A stretch of 20,087 bases of DNA from Ectocarpus siliculosus (lineage: Eukaryota > Sar > Phaeophyceae > Ectocarpales > Ectocarpaceae). Below the pieces are notes generated by a model, which was not told where the DNA came from, searched no databases, and saw only the letters and a list, made by a program, of their open reading frames with translations. Of this stretch, positions 16,669 through 20,087 are shown one piece after another (the first letter of the stretch is position 1; each line of letters begins with the position of its first letter). Both the position numbers and the translations under genes were made by a program. Location: the NCBI GenBank assembly GCA_000310025.1, contig FN649729.1, positions 2,093,773 to 2,113,859 on the forward strand, written 5' to 3'.

Positions 16669-19600
16669 GTAAGCACAGCAGTTGCAGCTTCGCAGTGCTA
16701 CGCCACCACTGCGCATTAACATTGCTTCTGCCGCGCAACGGACGAGTTCTTTTGAACGATAACGGTTGTCGAGCGCTGTCAACTTTGTGCCACCGAGAGA
16801 GAAGTTTTTGGAGGCGGAGTAATCCACTTCGTGGGATCAAAGATCAAAGATACGATTGGAGTAGAAAACGCCGGTGTGCGGATTTTGCGCGGATGCCACA
16901 GATAGATTTGGCGCTGGTGGCAAACTTTTGCCCTACTGGCTGGCTGTGCACGTCAAAAATCGTCTAGTGGTCTTACCCAGAAAACATCTACTGTGACACT
17001 AATAGTGGGGCTTCTTTCTTCGTCACTAACAAATCGCACTAAATTCATACCATTGTGCTCATTCAAGGCCGCAATGCATGTGATCCGCATGCTCCACTCG
17101 GCTCTCAAATCCACGAGCCCCAAGCTTTTTTGCCCCTCTCTCTCTCTGCTTGCCACCGATGTGTATACCCCGCGCGCCCCCCTTGTTCTCCCCCTTCATC
17201 CCCGATGGCGAGTAGGACCTGGGAATGGGAACAGACCGCCCGCATACGAGGATTTACCCACCCTCTCATCTTTGCTGCCGTGTACAAGGCGCTCCAGATC
17301 TTGGTGAGATATCAGCACGACCACCACAAGAACGGCGGTAGCGGTTAGCGGTAGAGGTGTGTATGCAACCATTATCTATGTTTGTTCAACACAGGAATGA
17401 CCACCGGTCGCGCACTGCTGTGAGGAACAGAAACCGCTGAAGATGTAAATTGTTTTTTGCCCAAAATGCCGGCACTCCGATCGTCATGCATGTTGACCGC
17501 GAGACATCAGCGTGTTGACCGCGAGGCAACACCATCAAAAACTCCCTCTCCACCTCTTTCAAACACCACAACGAAAGGGCCTGGACACGAGGTGGGCGGT
17601 GGCCCACTCCCCCAAGCTCCTCCAGGGGGTCATGGCCGGGGTGTGCGACTACTGCGCGTTCGGGCTAGCGCTGCGCGCGTTCGGCGCCGCCGCTGCCGGC
17701 TGGGCCCTCCTCTTCCAGGTTCTGTCCTGGTTCAACTTCTACTGCCTCGTGCGGCCCTACTCCAACAGCGCGGAGGCCGTCCTCGCCACCGCCGCGCTCT
17801 TCCAATGGGCTCCTCACATCCTGTCGGCATGCAGGAAGAGCGCGAGGGGGGATGCTGTCGGGAGGAGGGATAGCGCAGGCACGCGGGGGGAGACTTGTGC
17901 CCTGTTGCTCGCTGCCCTGTGCGTCGCCGTGCGACCGACCAGCGCGGCGCTGTGGGTAAGACTCCTACCTTTTTCGCTGGTTAACTGCCTACCTTGGAGT
18001 TTTAGGTTGGGCCTGTGAGTGCCGGGGGAGGAAGAAGCTGGCGGTAGATTTTTCGTGCAAGACTTTTAGTCCAACCGCACGGTCGGTTAGTCCAACCACG
18101 CGGTCTCTTCCCTACAATACTGTATCTCCACTGGACAACTTCGATCTCGTATCGTATCTCCACGAGAAGGCTGCCAAGTTTTATCTCTAGTGTTGCGCCC
18201 TGTCCTCCCGCTTCTCAATTCCCCACTCCCGCTCCCCAGGCGGTGACGGGCATGTTCCGCCTCTCGACCCTGCCGATCAAGCGCTGGCCGCGCTACCTGG
18301 CGCTGACGGTGCTCCCGCCCGTGGCGACCGTGGTCGGCGCCTCCTTCTACCTCGACTCCAAGCTCTACGGCACGGCGACGCTGGTCCCCCTAAACTTCCT
18401 CCGCTTCAACGTGCTGGAGGGCAAGAGCCGGATCTTCGGCGAACAGCCCTGGCACTGGAACTTCTCCCAGGGACTCCCGGCCGTCCTTGGGGCGGCGCTG
18501 CCGCCGGCGCTGTGGGGGCTTTGGAGGCCCTCTGGCGAGGGGGGGGTGGGAGGGGGGGCGGGGAGTGGTGACCGCCGCCGGCTTGGTTGGCTTGCTCTCT
18601 GGTTTCTGGGTGAGCCTGCTGCGTGTGAAGTCATAAGTATAAGTACCACCGTTGATTTGTGAAGACGGCCAGAGTTTGCTAAATAAGAGGTACCGCTGAA
18701 ATGTAGGCCACACGAGAGTTGCCTTGACACCATCTTTAAGTGTGTACGCAAGAGGAACGCTGCGAGCCTCTACCCGCTGTCGACCACTGCTGCCGTGTTT
18801 CGGGGTTGCGTATGATTTACTCCCATGAAACGCGCTAACCGGCTGACGAACGGAAAGGTTTGGTCACACTTTCATATCTACTTTTGTGTGTATTCGAAAA
18901 AGACGGAAGCCGACCACCAGCCTACGTACGAATTCCTAGTTTGTTTTACCCGAAGTGCTTTCTCCGAAAGCGGACTACTAATCCTTACTTTTTGTGTTAC
19001 GGATTGCCATGTAGTGGAGGGCCTGAGAAGGAGCAGGACCTACACCGCCATATTCTTCATCAATGCAGAAGTTCCATGCTCTCATTTTTACACAATCGGA
19101 GCATGCTCTGTCTGTTTTTGTTGCCCAAGAGGGTGTATGGTATGGTCCTGGCCAAGTTTTCACACGATTGCTGCTCGTCAGGGTGGGAGAGCTTTTCCTA
19201 TCCACGGCAACGAAGGCTCTCTCGAGAGCAAAGCGCCAGATGTCGCCAGCAACTGGAATCTGACTTGACCGGAAAATGCCTTGCACCAACCGCACCCCTC
19301 TTGCCTTTCCCTCTTGGGTGCTACATAACAATACGCTACAAGTACTAAACACCTGCGATTCTCGTGCCTGTGCGCCTAACGGTTCCCTTCCGTTTTTTTT
19401 TTCGGAACTCATGTGTCCACGCACAGCGTACCACAGCACCAGCCCCCACAAGGAGTTCCGCTTCCTCCTCCCGGTGCTCCCGATCGCGCACGCCTACGCG
19501 GGGCAAGCGGTCTCGGCCTTCCTGGCCACCCCTGCGACGACGGCGGGGCCTCTTGCTGCGAGCAATCGGCAACGGCAAGGGCTGCCACCGCAAGGGCGGC

Positions 19601-20087
19601 GGCGGCGGCTTGGGACCGCGATCGCGGTGGCCCTGTTCGTCCTGCACGTCCCCGCGGCGGTGTACCTCTCGGTGTGGCACCAGGGAGGCGCGCTGGCGGC
19701 GGTGGACGCCGTGGCGGAGAGGGTCCCCGCCGTCGTGGCATCAAAGATAGCGGCGGCGGCGGCGGGCGATGGTTGGGAGGCCGGAGGGGCCCCGCGGCTG
19801 GGGAAAGGGGGTGACGATGGTGACGCTCCCTCAGAAGTGGCGGTGCACTTTCTCATGCCGTGCCACTCCGCTCCGCTGCACAGCCACCTCCACTTTCGCG
19901 GCTCGGAAGGGGGGCTCTGGTCCGGCAAGCCGTCTCTTTGGTCGCTGGATTGCTCTCCGAAGTGAGTTGGGTTGAATTTACCCGGTTTCTCCTCCCCCTG
20001 CCCCCCCTTAAGTTCAAGTTCGGTTACCCTGGCCCCGATATGTTTTTCATGCAGAAAGCATCCCCCCCCCCCCCCCCCCGGCGCTCA
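16493..20087 (+). CDS. PIGB: GPI mannosyltransferase 3 (PIG-B/GPI10), 3' end beyond the window
   Basis: Joined exons 16493-16668, 17216-17303, 17578-17955, 18240-18609, 19427-19961 and a sixth from about 20055 running off the edge; all introns are GT...AG and phases agree (2,0,0,1,2). About 516 residues are seen; family members are about 500-600. The protein is a multi-span ER membrane GT22 enzyme that adds the third mannose to the GPI-anchor core from dolichol-phosphate-mannose. Diagnostic motifs: FTPDEFWQGPEPAH (residues 37-50; the Asp-Glu pair is the catalytic acid site of the family), GHLTWEWE, RPTS, LYGTATLVPLNFLRFNV, WHWNFSQGLP, HKEFRFLLPVLP (from residue 345), HFLMPCHSAPLHSHLH and LDCSP. 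The PCHS...SH stretch separates PIG-B from the related GT22 enzymes PIG-Z, ALG9 and ALG12. It starts head-to-head with the oxidoreductase gene. Confidence 0.94.
17216..17303 (+). CDS. PIGB: PIGB exon 2 (residues 59-88)
   Basis: The acceptor is GTAG|G and the donor TTG|GTGAGA. It encodes TWEWEQTARIRGFTHPLIF and a following helix, the exact family sequence after GHL. WEW followed by RGFTHPL is conserved in PIG-B. Confidence 0.93.
17578..17955 (+). CDS. PIGB: PIGB exon 3 (residues 89-214)
   Basis: Encodes SPKLLQGVMAGVCDY and several membrane helices, with WFNFYCLVRPYSNSAEAVL (the conserved RPYSNS-E loop) and VAVRPTSAALW. An alternative acceptor 15 nt downstream would break the phase, so 17578 is preferred. 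The donor is TGG|GTAAGA. Confidence 0.9.
18240..18609 (+). CDS. PIGB: PIGB exon 4 (residues 215-338)
   Basis: Encodes a membrane helix, then DSKLYGTATLVPLNFLRFN and PWHWNFSQGLPAVLG, both typical of PIG-B. A Gly-rich loop encoded by a G run (18538-18562) precedes the last helix. The donor is CTGG|GTGAGC, phase 1. Confidence 0.93.
18831..18853 (-). repeat. Repeat family B core in PIGB intron 4
   Basis: CGCGCTAACCGGCTGACGAACGG is the reverse complement of the family B core seen at 6787-7165. It shows that the element also lies in the neighbouring gene. Confidence 0.6.
19427..19961 (+). CDS. PIGB: PIGB exon 5 (residues 338-516)
   Basis: The acceptor is GCACAG|CG behind a T-rich tract. It encodes YHSTSPHKEFRF, the GT22 hallmark, then membrane helices, a Gly/Ala-rich luminal insert and VAVHFLMPCHSAPLHSHLHF ending at LDCSP. 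The donor is CGAA|GTGAGT, phase 2. Confidence 0.93.
20055..20087 (+). CDS. PIGB: PIGB exon 6, cut by the window edge
   Basis: TTTTTCATGCAG|AAAGCATC is a good acceptor. AA from exon 5 plus A keeps the frame and gives Lys-Ser-Ile followed by a poly-Pro run from an 18-nt C homopolymer. The homopolymer length is error-prone, and no conserved residues are visible. Confidence 0.5.

Overview
The window looks like a nuclear genome segment from an intron-rich, GC-rich eukaryote. Two genes are split into many short exons with strict GT...AG introns whose phases agree at every junction. There are long introns with microsatellites, very long G/C homopolymers and no bacterial-style gene packing. A stramenopile alga, possibly a brown alga, fits this architecture. 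That assignment is an inference; no rRNA, tRNA or organellar marker is present to fix it.

Layout, left to right. (1) 1-2514 has no supportable coding sequence (low complexity plus microsatellites). (2) 2515-2994 (-) is the first exon, or most of a single-exon gene, of an unrecognised protein with an arginine-rich N terminus and a signal/transit-like hydrophobic stretch. (3) 2995-5028 is intergenic with a 90-bp direct repeat; part is probably the 3' UTR of the next gene. (4) 5029-16127 (-) is a large 14-exon gene (2472 nt spliced, 823 aa) for a membrane-anchored FAD-dependent oxidoreductase of the CrtI / carotenoid isomerase / all-trans-retinol 13,14-reductase (RETSAT) superfamily. I reconstructed all exons, and every phase closes to a natural stop. 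(5) 16128-16492 is a 365-bp gap between divergent start codons, a likely bidirectional promoter. (6) 16493 to beyond the right edge (+) is PIGB/GPI10, the third mannosyltransferase of GPI-anchor assembly (GT22 family): five complete exons plus the start of a sixth.

The two main genes have no obvious shared pathway: one modifies isoprenoid/retinoid-like substrates, the other builds GPI anchors in the ER. Their link is head-to-head arrangement. Introns of the oxidoreductase gene carry at least three repeat families (a roughly 105-bp tandem array, a dispersed poly-G-containing element, and a GGTCAGCCSGYTAGCG-core family). Homopolymeric C runs lie in or near the pyrimidine tracts of several of its splice acceptors. 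I see no CRISPR array, intact transposon, virus or defence system. The most interesting points are the degenerate FAD-binding motif (GxDxxG) and an apparently missing conserved block in the oxidoreductase, the C-run acceptors and the repeats.
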